Of a stretch of DNA of 64,000 nt, positions 48,274-57,632 are shown one piece after another. Every line of letters begins with the position of its first letter. The first letter of the stretch is position 1. The position numbers were made by a program, and so were the translations under genes. This stretch comes from Ignavibacteria bacterium (GTDB taxonomy: Bacteria; Bacteroidota; Ignavibacteria; Ignavibacteriales; SURF-24): contig JAAXKQ010000001.1 of NCBI GenBank assembly GCA_025612245.1, positions 1 to 64,000 of the forward strand, given 5' to 3'. The notes beneath the pieces are model-generated. The model had not been told where the DNA came from and searched no databases. It was given only the letters and a program-made list of their open reading frames with translations.

Positions 48274-50649
48274 TTATTCATATTTCAGGTTACGTGCCGG
48301 ATTGGCTGTAGCTGCCTTTAGTGCCTGGAAGCCTACAATGAGAAATGTTAATGCGAAGACTGACAGTATGGAAAAGGGTATTAGCCAGAATGGAAAGCGA
48401 ATCCTGAAGGAGAACTGCTCAAGCCAGTCCTGCATAAAATAGTAGGCCGGAGGTATTGCCAGAAGGCTGGAAATGGCTATCAGCTTCATGAAATCACCCG
48501 AAAGCAGCACAATTATCTGAAAAACCGAAGAGCCCAGGACTTTCCGGATTCCGACCTCTTTGGTCCTTTTTTCGGCTCCGAATGAAGCAAGCGCAAAAAG
48601 TCCCATACAGGCAATGAGTACCGAAAGAAGCGAAAACAGGTCAAAAATGTTTTTCATCCTGTTATCGGCCTCGTACTGCTTTTCCAAGACGTCATGCGGA
48701 AACATGAAGTCAAAAGGGTAGCCTGGAACCAACTGCGCCCATTTCTCCTTAAGACGGCTGATGGTTCCCTGAACGTCTTCCGGGGCAAGCTTTATCTCCA
48801 CATTATTCCTGAAATTCCTGGTAATGTATAATACAAGAGGTTCAACGGGATAGTAAAGCGGCCTGAAATTGAAATCATTTACAACACCTATTATCCGCAG
48901 CCCTCTCCGGGCATAAGGATCATCGAAGTATGAACCGAATTCCTTATCGAACAAATGCATGGCTTTTAGTTTCCTGGCAGCCGTTTCGTTTACAATAATA
49001 GCATTCACTGAATCCGAGGAGTATTTTTCCGAGAAATCACGCCCTGAAATAATGTTTAACCCCATTGTCCCGATAAAGTTATAATCTATACCCATGAACT
49101 TTATATCCAGAACGGATTTATCCTGAAGGTCAAGCGTTGACATAAAGTTCATGTTTACAGGGTTAACCGAGGAAGCTGTCACATCCCTGACTCCCTTAAT
49201 CTTTAAGAGTTCGTCCCTTAAAAGAGTGAATTTTTTCGTCAGGTAATCGTGCCTTAAGGGAATAATGATAGTTTTTTCAATATTGATTCCCAGATCCTTG
49301 TTTTGAATAAAACGAAACTGCTCGTTTACTATTAGTGTGCATATAATAAGCGCAATGGTAATTGTAAACTGTAGAACCATAAGGCCTTTTCTGATTCCGT
49401 TCCCGCCTTTACCCGGCAGTTTTGCCTTCCCGAAAATCTGAGCTGGCTGAAATGATGATAGGAAAAATGCCGGATAAGCTATTGAAAAAAGCGAACACAG
49501 TAACCCTGTCAGCATTGCCGGAAAAAGGTTGCTGAAGCTTAAGGCGATAAGTTTCCCGGTAAGAATGTTAAAAGATGGCTGCAATACTCCCACCATAACA
49601 ATAGACATCAGCAGTGCAGTTAAAAGCAGTATTGTATTTTCAAACATAAACTGTAAAACAATATCTTTCCCTCCGGCTCCAAGTGTCTTTCTGATTCCTA
49701 TTTCTCCGGTTCTTTCCGTATACCTCGCATTTGAAAGAGAAATAAAGTTGATCAGTGCCACAAAAAGCAGCAGGAATCCTACAGATGTGAAAATATAAAT
49801 ACTTGTTATGCTCCCGTTCGGATCGATATCAAAGATGTAATGCGACTTCAGGTGAATATCCTTAAGCCTTATGGCCTTAAGTGTCCATGAGCCGTTTGAT
49901 TTTGGCACAGATTCCTTTATAAGCTTGGATAACCTCGCATAAAAGTCGTTTACCCGTGCATTGGGTGATAAAAGCACGTAAGTATATACCTGAACGGACC
50001 CCCATTCAGAGCTGTAGCCGGGGTTTTGGGCTTCAATAGTTGAAAATGAGGCGAGGAAGTTTGCGTGGAAATGTGAATTCCCGGGCATGTCTTTCATTAC
50101 ACCTGTAACGGTATAGTTGTTCTCCGCTCCGTAAAGTTTTATGTTCAATACCTTGCCCATGGGGTTCTGGTTTTCGAAATATTTAGCCGCCATCGATTCG
50201 GATAAGACAATTGAGTAAGGATTTATTAAAGCCTCATTGGGGTTTCCGTTTACAAGGGGTAAAGTGAAAACCTGAAATACTGAGGCGTCTGCACTGTAAA
50301 AATCATTCTCATTGAAAAGATTGTTCCCGTACTTAACTACAACATTTTTCCCCGGCCCGTTCAGCCTCACGGCGTTTTCCACACCGGGGAGGTTTTTTAA
50401 TGCCCCGGCCGCGGCAGGAGCCGTCATTACCATCTCCATGTCCGCCGGATCCTGCTTTATATAACTGTGTATCCTGTAGATCCTGTCCGCTTTTTCATTG
50501 AATGCATCATAGCTCTTTTCATTTTCCACCCATAGCATAATGAAAGTAAATGCGGTAAGCGCCATTGAAAGGCCCAGTACGCTTATGAATGAGTATGACC
50601 ATCTTTTTTTAAGATTTCTTGAGGCAATAATCAGGTAGTGCTTCAGCAT
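48274..50649 (-). CDS. FtsX/MacB-type ABC transporter permease
   Basis: Inner-membrane permease of 791 aa from ATG 50649 (MLKHYLIIASRNLKKR), the usual opening of this Bacteroidota family. The frame is open for 41 more codons upstream, but these look non-coding. The layout is duplicated: a first transmembrane helix near residues 20–40, a large periplasmic MacB-like domain, a block of three helices about 290–430, a second leading helix (GLMVLQFTITIALIICTLIV), a second periplasmic domain, and three final helices. The signature TGEIGIRKTLGA and KEVGIRKVLGSS loops precede each three-helix block. No ATPase gene is adjacent, as is common for these orphan permeases. Roles in lipoprotein or peptide export are inferred from the family only. 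Confidence 0.9.
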   Translation of the reverse strand: MLKHYLIIASRNLKKRWSYSFISVLGLSMALTAFTFIMLWVENEKSYDAFNEKADRIYRIHSYIKQDPADMEMVMTAPAAAGALKNLPGVENAVRLNGPGKNVVVKYGNNLFNENDFYSADASVFQVFTLPLVNGNPNEALINPYSIVLSESMAAKYFENQNPMGKVLNIKLYGAENNYTVTGVMKDMPGNSHFHANFLASFSTIEAQNPGYSSEWGSVQVYTYVLLSPNARVNDFYARLSKLIKESVPKSNGSWTLKAIRLKDIHLKSHYIFDIDPNGSITSIYIFTSVGFLLLFVALINFISLSNARYTERTGEIGIRKTLGAGGKDIVLQFMFENTILLLTALLMSIVMVGVLQPSFNILTGKLIALSFSNLFPAMLTGLLCSLFSIAYPAFFLSSFQPAQIFGKAKLPGKGGNGIRKGLMVLQFTITIALIICTLIVNEQFRFIQNKDLGINIEKTIIIPLRHDYLTKKFTLLRDELLKIKGVRDVTASSVNPVNMNFMSTLDLQDKSVLDIKFMGIDYNFIGTMGLNIISGRDFSEKYSSDSVNAIIVNETAARKLKAMHLFDKEFGSYFDDPYARRGLRIIGVVNDFNFRPLYYPVEPLVLYITRNFRNNVEIKLAPEDVQGTISRLKEKWAQLVPGYPFDFMFPHDVLEKQYEADNRMKNIFDLFSLLSVLIACMGLFALASFGAEKRTKEVGIRKVLGSSVFQIIVLLSGDFMKLIAISSLLAIPPAYYFMQDWLEQFSFRIRFPFWLIPFSILSVFALTFLIVGFQALKAATANPARNLKYE

Positions 50650-50804
50650 TTCCAACCGGTTTAATTTTGAATAATTAAATTCTCCGCAATTAATATACCA
50701 GATACAAAACCTCCCATAATAAGAAAATAATGGCAGAATTCCATGGGGCATCCGGCTCTTGAGTGTGCGCAAGAGGACAGTTTTGTACGGAATCGGACAT
50801 TACC

Positions 50805-50822
50805 GGGGGGCGTTTTCCCCCC
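50805..50822. other. G6/C6 hairpin in divergent intergenic region
   Basis: GGGGGG (50805–50810) and CCCCCC (50817–50822) flank CGTTTT. The region 50650–50972 between the divergent permease and dehydrogenase genes has no convincing gene. The hairpin lies about 150 bases before the dehydrogenase start and could be part of its leader. Confidence 0.4.
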
Positions 50823-50972
50823 TGCAGGGTCTGGAGATCCCCTTTTAGGAGACTTAATCCAAAAACAAAACAGAGATGCCACATGGGGCACAGGCTTTTC
50901 TTTTGGCTTAAAAGCACGATTTTTATTATTTTGGTTCATGAATGATTCTCTTAAAAAAAGAAAGGGATCACT

Positions 50973-52013
50973 GTGAAATCGGTTTTACTTACAGGAACAA
51001 AAAAGCTTGAACTAAGGGAAGTTCCAAAGCCCGAAATTCTGCACGGTAAAGATGTGCTCCTCAGGCCTGCCTCTGTGGGCGTCTGCGGCTCCGACATACA
51101 TTACTTTAACGAAGGGAGGATTGGCGACCAGGTAATTACTTTTCCATTCAGCATTGGGCATGAGTGCTCGGCTGTTGTAGAAAAGACGGGCCCTGAAGTG
51201 AAAAACCTGAAACCCGGCGACAGGGTTGCCGTGGAGCCCGCAATCTCCTGCGGTAAGTGCGACCAGTGCCTTTCCGGCAGGCGCCATACATGCCGCAGTC
51301 TGCGCTTCATGGGCGCTCCCGGCCAGTACGATGGCTGCCTTTCCGAGTACGTCATCATGCCTGAAGAAAACTGTTTTTTACTTCATGGTGACATGCCGCT
51401 TCTTACAGGAGCCCTCGTTGAACCGCTGTCGATCGGCGCTTATGCAGTTAAGCTTGCAGGAAGTGAGAAATATAAGAACGTTGCCATACTTGGTTCAGGT
51501 CCAATTGGCCTGAGCGTACTGCTTGCGCTTGGAAAGAGTCCTGAAAGAAAAATATTTGTTACAGACAAGCTAAATTACCGTCTGGAGGCTGCCCGCAGCC
51601 TGGGGGCCTACTGGACAGGCAACCCTGATGAAAAGGACATAATAAAAGAAGTCGGCCGGGTTGAACCGCTTCAGATGGACCTGGTTTTTGAATGCTGCGG
51701 AAAGCAGGAAGCGCTTGATCAGGCGCTCGACCTGCTTAAGCCTGGAGCAAAGCTCATGATTGTAGGCATTCCCGAGACTGACATAATACACTTCGACGTA
51801 AGTAAGCTAAGGCGCAAGGAAATTACAATTCAGAACGTAAGAAGACAGAATAATTCGATTCCCGATGCCATAAGGATTGCCGGGGAGAATCCCCGGGCGG
51901 CAGAAATGATGATTACGCACGTTTTCAATCTGGAAGAAGCACAGAAGGCTTTTGAAACCGTAGCAGGCTATAAAGACGGCGTGATAAAAGCCATGATTAA
52001 ACTTGATCGCTGA
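50973..52013 (+). CDS. Zinc-dependent polyol/alcohol dehydrogenase (MDR family)
   Basis: NAD(P)-dependent oxidation of a polyol or secondary alcohol. 346 aa. Catalytic zinc ligands are Cys38 (GVCGSD), His63 and Glu64 (GHE); the four structural zinc Cys are 93, 96, 99 and 107; the Rossmann motif GSGPIG is at 174–179. The mix resembles sorbitol/xylitol dehydrogenases. The start is GTG at 50973 with AAAGGG six bases upstream. The next gene begins 20 bases on and encodes ribulokinase, so a pentitol (such as arabitol or ribitol) oxidised to ribulose is a reasonable but unproven substrate. Confidence 0.9.
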   Translation: MKSVLLTGTKKLELREVPKPEILHGKDVLLRPASVGVCGSDIHYFNEGRIGDQVITFPFSIGHECSAVVEKTGPEVKNLKPGDRVAVEPAISCGKCDQCLSGRRHTCRSLRFMGAPGQYDGCLSEYVIMPEENCFLLHGDMPLLTGALVEPLSIGAYAVKLAGSEKYKNVAILGSGPIGLSVLLALGKSPERKIFVTDKLNYRLEAARSLGAYWTGNPDEKDIIKEVGRVEPLQMDLVFECCGKQEALDQALDLLKPGAKLMIVGIPETDIIHFDVSKLRRKEITIQNVRRQNNSIPDAIRIAGENPRAAEMMITHVFNLEEAQKAFETVAGYKDGVIKAMIKLDR

Positions 52014-52033
52014 GTTTTCTCAAGGTGGTTAAA

Positions 52034-53728
52034 ATGAAAAAGTATTCGTTGGGACTGGATTTCGGCACCAATTCCTGCCGGGCACTTATTGTGGATCTTT
52101 CCGGCGGAAACGAAGTAGCTTCTAGCGTTTTTAAGTACCCTTCAGGCAATGACGGGGTTTTAACAAGCACCATGGACCCATTAATTGCAAGACAGATGCC
52201 GCAGGATTATGTTGATGGCTTGGAGCACGTCATAAAGCAGTCGCTGGAAATTGCCTCGGGCAAAGGCGGCTTTAATCCCAGTGAGGTTGTCAGCATAGGC
52301 GTTGATGCCACCTCAAGCAGCATAATGCCGGTTTCTGAGGCAATGACTCCTCTTTGCCTGCTGCCGGAGTTCAAGAATAACCTTAACGCCATGGTCTGGC
52401 TCTGGAAGGATCATTCAAGTACCGAGGAATCGGAAAAAATAACGGCTCTGGCAAAGGAGTACAGGCCAGAATACCTGCAGAAAACCGGGGGAGCTTATTC
52501 GGCCGAATGGTTCTGGAGCAAGATACTGCACTGCTTAAATGTAGATCCGGAAGTCTTCAGGCATGCATTCAGCTTTATTGAAATAGCAGACTACCTGCCG
52601 GCGGTTTTAACGGGTGTAAATGATGTTAGAAAAGTAAAACGCTGCATTTCTGCTGCGGGCCACAAGGCAATATATAACAGGCAGTGGGGAGGGCTTCCGG
52701 ATGAGAAATTTCTGGATTTGATTCATCCGGATCTTGCATTGCTGCGCCAGAGGCTTTATGAGAAGGCGTATATGTCTGTAGAGCCTGCAGGCTTCCTGTC
52801 GGAACACTGGGCCTTGAGGCTGGGGCTTCCGAAGGATGTCGTGGTATCCGTAGGCTCAGTTGATGCCCACGCAGGGGCAATTGGTGCCGGGATTGAACCC
52901 GGAAGGCTGGTTAAAATCATTGGAACCAGCACCTGCGACATGATGATCTGGCCGGGAGACAAAGAAGTAAATTACCTGCCCGGAATTAGCGGCGTGGTGC
53001 CCGACTCCATTGTGCCGGGCTATTATGGAATTGAAGCAGGACAGGCGGCTGTAGGTGACATCTTGCTCTGGTTCGTTAAAGAGCTGACTCCTTTGAGTTA
53101 TGGAAAAAGCATACAGGATAAATTTAATAACCTGACTGCCGAGGCCTCGCAACTGCAGCCCGGGGAGACGGGACTGCTGGCGCTGGACTGGAATAACGGC
53201 AACCGTTCGGTCCTGATGGACCCTATGCTGGGCGGGCTGCTTATAGGGCAGAGCCTTTATAGCCGTGCCCACGAAGTCTACCGCGCCCTTATTGAGGCTA
53301 CCGCATTCGGGGCACAAATAATTATCAACAGATTAAAGGAAAACGGACTGGAGTTCCAGGAGATCATTGCCTGCGGGGGCCTGGCGATAAATAACCCGCT
53401 GCTTATGCAAATTTATGCGGACGTAACCGGGAAAACAATTCACCTGGCAAAAAGCGAGCAGACGGGCGCCCTTGGCGCGGCAATACTGGGCGCGGTTGCT
53501 GCCGGTAAAGAAAGAGGGGGATTCAGGGACATTAGTGAAGCGCAAAAAAAACTGACCGGAATAGAGAGATCGTACGCCCCGATAGCTGATAACAGCCTGA
53601 CATACAACCAGCTTTATTTACTTTACAGGCAACTGCACGATTCGTTCGGAGATGCAAAATGGCAGGGGAGCCTGTCTGAAGTAATGAAAGCGCTCATCCG
53701 GATACGCGAAGATAAAAGAAAAAATTAA
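52034..53728 (+). CDS. araB: L-ribulokinase (FGGY family)
   Basis: Phosphorylates L-ribulose to L-ribulose 5-phosphate using ATP. 564 aa, near the usual AraB length. N-terminal GLDFGTNSCRALIVD is the phosphate-binding motif. SIGVDATSSSIMPV and the later GTSTCDMMIWP are typical of ribulokinases. The C-terminal lobe has IIACGGLAINNPLLMQIYADVTG and TGALGAAILGA. ATG 52034 is preferred because AAGGTGG stands just upstream; the GTG at 52025 overlaps that site. It is in tight array with the dehydrogenase before it and the CitE-type gene after it. No araA or araD is visible in the window. Confidence 0.92.
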   Translation: MKKYSLGLDFGTNSCRALIVDLSGGNEVASSVFKYPSGNDGVLTSTMDPLIARQMPQDYVDGLEHVIKQSLEIASGKGGFNPSEVVSIGVDATSSSIMPVSEAMTPLCLLPEFKNNLNAMVWLWKDHSSTEESEKITALAKEYRPEYLQKTGGAYSAEWFWSKILHCLNVDPEVFRHAFSFIEIADYLPAVLTGVNDVRKVKRCISAAGHKAIYNRQWGGLPDEKFLDLIHPDLALLRQRLYEKAYMSVEPAGFLSEHWALRLGLPKDVVVSVGSVDAHAGAIGAGIEPGRLVKIIGTSTCDMMIWPGDKEVNYLPGISGVVPDSIVPGYYGIEAGQAAVGDILLWFVKELTPLSYGKSIQDKFNNLTAEASQLQPGETGLLALDWNNGNRSVLMDPMLGGLLIGQSLYSRAHEVYRALIEATAFGAQIIINRLKENGLEFQEIIACGGLAINNPLLMQIYADVTGKTIHLAKSEQTGALGAAILGAVAAGKERGGFRDISEAQKKLTGIERSYAPIADNSLTYNQLYLLYRQLHDSFGDAKWQGSLSEVMKALIRIREDKRKN

Positions 53729-53744
53729 ATTACACCAACTTATT

Positions 53745-54692
53745 ATGGATATAAAATTGATCAACAGGGAAAATTCACCAAAACCCAGGAGGTCTGTTCT
53801 TTCGGTTCCCGGTCACATTGAGAAGATGCACCTTAAGGCAAGCAAGTCTAATGCCGATGTAATAATGCTTGACCTGGAAGACAGCGTACCAGTGGAATCA
53901 AAGGAAGAGGCCAGAAAAAGGGTTATAACTTCACTTAAGGAGATAGACTGGGAAAATAAAACACTTTCTGTAAGGATAAACGGGACTGACACGCCTTTTG
54001 CGTACAATGACGTAATTGAAATTACGGAAGAGGCAGGCAGCATGATTGATTCAATTGTAATCCCGAAGGTAAATGACGCAAAAGACAGCCATTTTGTCAG
54101 CTTGCTTCTCGACGGTATTGAAATGAATAAGGGGCTTAAAAATAAAATTGGTATAGAGCTCAGCATTGAGACAGCCCCGGGTATGGAAAAGGTGAGTGAA
54201 ATTGCCCACTCGAGCGCCAGAGCAGTATCACTTGTTTTTGGAATAGCCGATTATTCGGCCTCCATAGGGGCCCGCTTGAAGTCAATCTCGGGTCATGGTG
54301 AAAAGGAAGAAGAAATCTATCCCGGGCACAGGTGGCATTATGCCTTAAGCCGCCTGGTGATGGCGGGAAAAGCCAGCGGCCTCGCGGTTATTGATGCCCC
54401 TTACGGCAACTTCAGCGATCCCGAAGGCTTAATGAAATCAGCCGGGCTCTCAGCGGCCCTGGGATGTGACGGCAAGTGGGCAATCCACCCCTCACAGATC
54501 GATACAATTAACGAGGTTTTTTCACCTTCGGAAGAGGACGTTGAAAGGGCCCGGAAAATAGTTGAAGCCCACGCGGAGGCTCAGGAGAATGGTCTAGGCG
54601 CAGTCTCGCTTGAAGGCCGGATGGTTGACCGTGCGACAATCAGGATGGCAGAGGACCTACTCTTTAAGGCAAAATACCTGAAGTTGATATAG
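53745..54692 (+). CDS. CitE/malyl-CoA lyase family (HpcH/HpaI) protein
   Basis: TIM-barrel lyase of 315 aa that forms or splits a C–C bond of a CoA thioester such as malyl-CoA. RRSVLSVPGH near residue 15, IMLDLEDSVP near 40 with the Mg-binding acids, GIELSIETAPGM near 136, and GIADYSASIGAR near 166 are family motifs. The stretch GHRWHYALSRLVMAGKASGL and DAPYGNFSDPEGL resembles malyl-CoA/methylmalyl-CoA lyases more than the citrate lyase beta subunit. There is no citrate lyase alpha or gamma gene nearby. It begins 16 bases after ribulokinase, so it is probably in the same operon, and a link between pentose use and C2/C4 acids is only inferred. Confidence 0.85.
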   Translation: MDIKLINRENSPKPRRSVLSVPGHIEKMHLKASKSNADVIMLDLEDSVPVESKEEARKRVITSLKEIDWENKTLSVRINGTDTPFAYNDVIEITEEAGSMIDSIVIPKVNDAKDSHFVSLLLDGIEMNKGLKNKIGIELSIETAPGMEKVSEIAHSSARAVSLVFGIADYSASIGARLKSISGHGEKEEEIYPGHRWHYALSRLVMAGKASGLAVIDAPYGNFSDPEGLMKSAGLSAALGCDGKWAIHPSQIDTINEVFSPSEEDVERARKIVEAHAEAQENGLGAVSLEGRMVDRATIRMAEDLLFKAKYLKLI

Positions 54693-54722
54693 TTTTGCCG
54701 GTGAGATAAATAGTGGATGCAA

Positions 54723-54757
54723 AAAAGGCTGCCAGTGCGTCAGAGAGGCAGCCTTTT
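54723..54757. terminator. Bidirectional intrinsic terminator
   Basis: AAAAGGCTGCC (54723–54733) pairs with GGCAGCCTTTT (54747–54757). It has a T-run on the right and an A-run on the left, so it can end both the pentose operon (+) and the M48 gene (-). Confidence 0.9.
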
Positions 54758-54775
54758 GTTTGAAATAGAAAGACC

Positions 54776-55582
54776 TTAGCTTCTGTTGTAGTACTTCATT
54801 GCTTCTGGGATTTCATCTTTAATTTTATTTATTCTCGTCTGGTCCGAGGGGTGATCACTCAGGAATTCCGGAGGTGCACCCTTGCTTTGTGCAGCCATTC
54901 TCTGCCAGAAATCAAGCGCCCTGTTGGGATCGTAGCCGGCCATTGACATGAAAATCAGTCCAAGGTGGTCCGCCTCACTTTCCTGGGTACGGCTGAAGGG
55001 AAGCAGCACGCCAACCTGTGCCCCAAGGCCGAAGGCTGCCATAAATATCTGCTGCGTCTGCTGAGGCTTTGTCTGCAGAGCCGTCTGCAGTGCAATTCCT
55101 CCCAGCTGCGTAAGCAGTCCCTGGCTCATCCTTTCGTCGCCATGTTTTGCTACGGCATGCGAAATTTCGTGTCCCAGAACGACTGCCAGACCCGACTCAT
55201 CCTGTGTAAGAGGGAGAATACCCGTATAAACAACCACTTTTCCTCCCGGCATGCACCAGGCGTTGACTTCCTTGCTGTCAACAAGATTAAACTCCCATTG
55301 GTAGCCTTTTAACTGGTCGGAGAGGTTGTTATCGGCAAAATATTTTTCTACTGCATGCTGAATTTTTTGTCCGACGCGTTTTACCATTGCCGTCTGTGTG
55401 GCGTCGGTGCTCAATTTATTTTGTTTAAGAAAATCCTGGTACTGCTGAAAGCTCATCGTCAGCATTTGCGAAGCCGGAACCAGGTCCAGCTGCTTTCTTC
55501 CTGTCAGCGGAACGGTACTGCATTCCAGCGAAAACAGAGCAAGCAAAATGAACAATAAGTAATAAATTTTGAATCGATTCAT
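54776..55582 (-). CDS. M48-family zinc metalloprotease lipoprotein
   Basis: Envelope protease of the M48 (BepA/LoiP-like) family, thought to act in outer-membrane protein quality control. 268 aa. The lipoprotein signal ends with SLEC (Cys21). The zinc motif HEISH is at 138–142 with the third ligand in ESEAD (201–205), then HLG. The C-terminal FLSDHPSDQTRI is typical of the family. No TPR domain is attached, unlike full-length BepA. It has a shared bidirectional terminator with the upstream operon. The 250 bases before its start, up to the next gene at 55836, show no gene. Confidence 0.92.
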   Translation of the reverse strand: MNRFKIYYLLFILLALFSLECSTVPLTGRKQLDLVPASQMLTMSFQQYQDFLKQNKLSTDATQTAMVKRVGQKIQHAVEKYFADNNLSDQLKGYQWEFNLVDSKEVNAWCMPGGKVVVYTGILPLTQDESGLAVVLGHEISHAVAKHGDERMSQGLLTQLGGIALQTALQTKPQQTQQIFMAAFGLGAQVGVLLPFSRTQESEADHLGLIFMSMAGYDPNRALDFWQRMAAQSKGAPPEFLSDHPSDQTRINKIKDEIPEAMKYYNRS

Positions 55583-55835
55583 ATCTCTTCCTCTTAAAAG
55601 AAAATGCTAAATTGAAATAATGTCCTATATATTTAAGGTAAAAAGGAAATAGCCTAATTTCAAACCAGCCGGAATTCACACACACGGACCACCAAAAGTT
55701 AAAATTTAAAATATTAAGATCAAAACTTTTCCATCTCCTTTGAATTATTCAGAAATTACTTGTTAAGTTTAGCGGAATATTCTATTTTTCCCACACTAAA
55801 GAGTCTAATTTCCACAACTCCATTGCCGGAACTAA

Positions 55836-57632
55836 ATGAACCTTATAATTTTACTGGTGGTTCTCATTTTTTCATGCGGCCAATGCATTGAGGCCGGGCC
55901 GATGCACTTTGGTAAACCCGAGGAGTCTCTTTCCAGCATAAACCCATACCCGCAGGCCACGGAAATTAAAATCGATAGCTCTTATTTTGTAAAGAATAAC
56001 GGCAAAATAGAGATTTCCTTCAGCCTTTCCAGCCCCCTAAGTCCCGGGGAGGAAATTACACCCGGAAGCCTTCAGATCCTCATGTACGGCCGGGATGGGA
56101 AAACAGACCTCTGTAATTCAAACTTATCCATAGAAAAATCTATGAACGGCAGCAGCCGGGTATATAAATATCATTTTACCGCCCCTGAAGAGCAGCAGCC
56201 CCTTGCATTCATTGTAGATCCCGATAAAAAAACCAGCTTCAGGTATGCTTTATTCTTTTTTGACGGCTTTATCACGGATTCCAGGTACGAAGATATCATG
56301 AACAACAGGATTGCCCGAAAGAGCTTAAAGATTTCAAGCCCCGGACCGGTAATTCCCCGGCCAGAGGAAATGATTTTTAGCGATGAATCCACGGCCTGGA
56401 TTATTTCTGGAGGGGATCTCCTTAAAAGTACGGACCAGGGGAGAAGCTGGAATAAAAATTTACTCATGGATTCACAAGGGCGCAGGCTTGCTGACCCGGA
56501 CAGCGTTCCTGACATCAGACTAAATAGAATATTCTTCCTTGACAGGAATAACGGCTGGATTGCCGCTTATCTGAATCGTACGCCCGGCATTATGCACGCG
56601 GGAGGCACACCATACCCTAAAGGAACTGGCCGCTTTGGTCTTTTCAGTACACGTGATGGAGGAGAAACGTGGCAGTGGTTCCCCATGGACTTTGATGATC
56701 CATTAAGAAACAGTGATCCTGTTTTTGCCAAAATCGATAATTTGTTCTTTTCTGACCAATACCATGGGTGGTTTTACTATACGAATAGCTACAGACTCGA
56801 CTGGGAAAGCACTGACAGCTGGACTTTTGGCCGGACAAATGACGGGGGAAAAAGCTGGTCTTACCAGAGCGGGAGCAGGTCCAGCAATTTTGATGTGGAT
56901 TCCTATAATAATGATGCAACCAGTAAATCACCTGGCGATCCCAGTTTTGTCACCCTTCAGAAAGGGTGGAATATCTTCCATTTCAGTAATAATGCAGGGC
57001 TGGACAGTACGGTTATTTCCCGCACAATTGACGGCGGAAAGAACTGGATAGATGTAAATTCTTCAGGAATCCCAAAGTCTGTCAGGCCTTTTAGTATTCA
57101 CTTCCAGGATGAGAAAAATGAATTGCTACTGTGTGACAGTAATAAAGACTATGCTTACTTCGGGCATATATTAATATTCAGGTCCGGTGACGGCGGCAAT
57201 AGCTGGGAAGAAATAAATTCCCCGCTGCTTAAGGATTCTCTGCGGGACTGTCACATGTCGGGCTATTCATTTGCAAAAGACAACTCTCTTTCAATCCTTT
57301 TCAAAAGTCCAACGGAAAAGGGCTATCCGGCATTTATTTTAAGAACAGATGATGGCGGGAGGAACTGGTTTTTAAGCAGGCTTCCCCGTAGCCGTACGTT
57401 TAGCAGAATATGTTTTCTGAACAGCAAGGTTGGCCTTATAGCTGACGAGGCAACCATTTACCGGACGGCAGATGGAGGCAGAAGATGGGAGATGACTAAC
57501 GGATTCATAGATGAGGATTTAATTTCTGTAAGTGCACTTGACAAACTGAATGCCGTTGCAGTTGGGAAAAGCGGCCTTATAATTGAAACAGATGACGGCG
57601 AAAACTGGAAAAATAAACCCTCAAAGTACTGA
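55836..57632 (+). CDS. YCF48/BNR-type beta-propeller repeat protein, N-terminal part (frameshifted)
   Basis: 598 aa. A hydrophobic N-terminus (residues 1–20) serves as signal peptide; a Cys at 14 may make it a lipoprotein, although FSC is not an ideal lipobox. An N-terminal beta domain of about 150 residues is followed by repeated blades with the Asp-box style motif (S-TRDGGETWQ, GRTNDGGKSWS, SRTIDGGKNWI, FRSGDGGNSWE, LRTDDGGRNWF, YRTADGGRRWE), as in sortilin/YCF48 propellers. It ends in TDDGENWKNKPSKY. The next reading frame continues the same fold, so the stop at 57632 most likely results from a one-base frameshift in the A5 run at 57609–57613. Its role is unknown; such proteins are often surface sensors or assembly factors. 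Confidence 0.78.
   Translation: MNLIILLVVLIFSCGQCIEAGPMHFGKPEESLSSINPYPQATEIKIDSSYFVKNNGKIEISFSLSSPLSPGEEITPGSLQILMYGRDGKTDLCNSNLSIEKSMNGSSRVYKYHFTAPEEQQPLAFIVDPDKKTSFRYALFFFDGFITDSRYEDIMNNRIARKSLKISSPGPVIPRPEEMIFSDESTAWIISGGDLLKSTDQGRSWNKNLLMDSQGRRLADPDSVPDIRLNRIFFLDRNNGWIAAYLNRTPGIMHAGGTPYPKGTGRFGLFSTRDGGETWQWFPMDFDDPLRNSDPVFAKIDNLFFSDQYHGWFYYTNSYRLDWESTDSWTFGRTNDGGKSWSYQSGSRSSNFDVDSYNNDATSKSPGDPSFVTLQKGWNIFHFSNNAGLDSTVISRTIDGGKNWIDVNSSGIPKSVRPFSIHFQDEKNELLLCDSNKDYAYFGHILIFRSGDGGNSWEEINSPLLKDSLRDCHMSGYSFAKDNSLSILFKSPTEKGYPAFILRTDDGGRNWFLSRLPRSRTFSRICFLNSKVGLIADEATIYRTADGGRRWEMTNGFIDEDLISVSALDKLNAVAVGKSGLIIETDDGENWKNKPSKY

Noticed and set aside
50743-50976. 77-codon open frame in the permease/dehydrogenase gap
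   Set aside because: It runs through the G6/C6 hairpin and the dehydrogenase ribosome site, and its composition is not protein-like. I treat it as non-coding.
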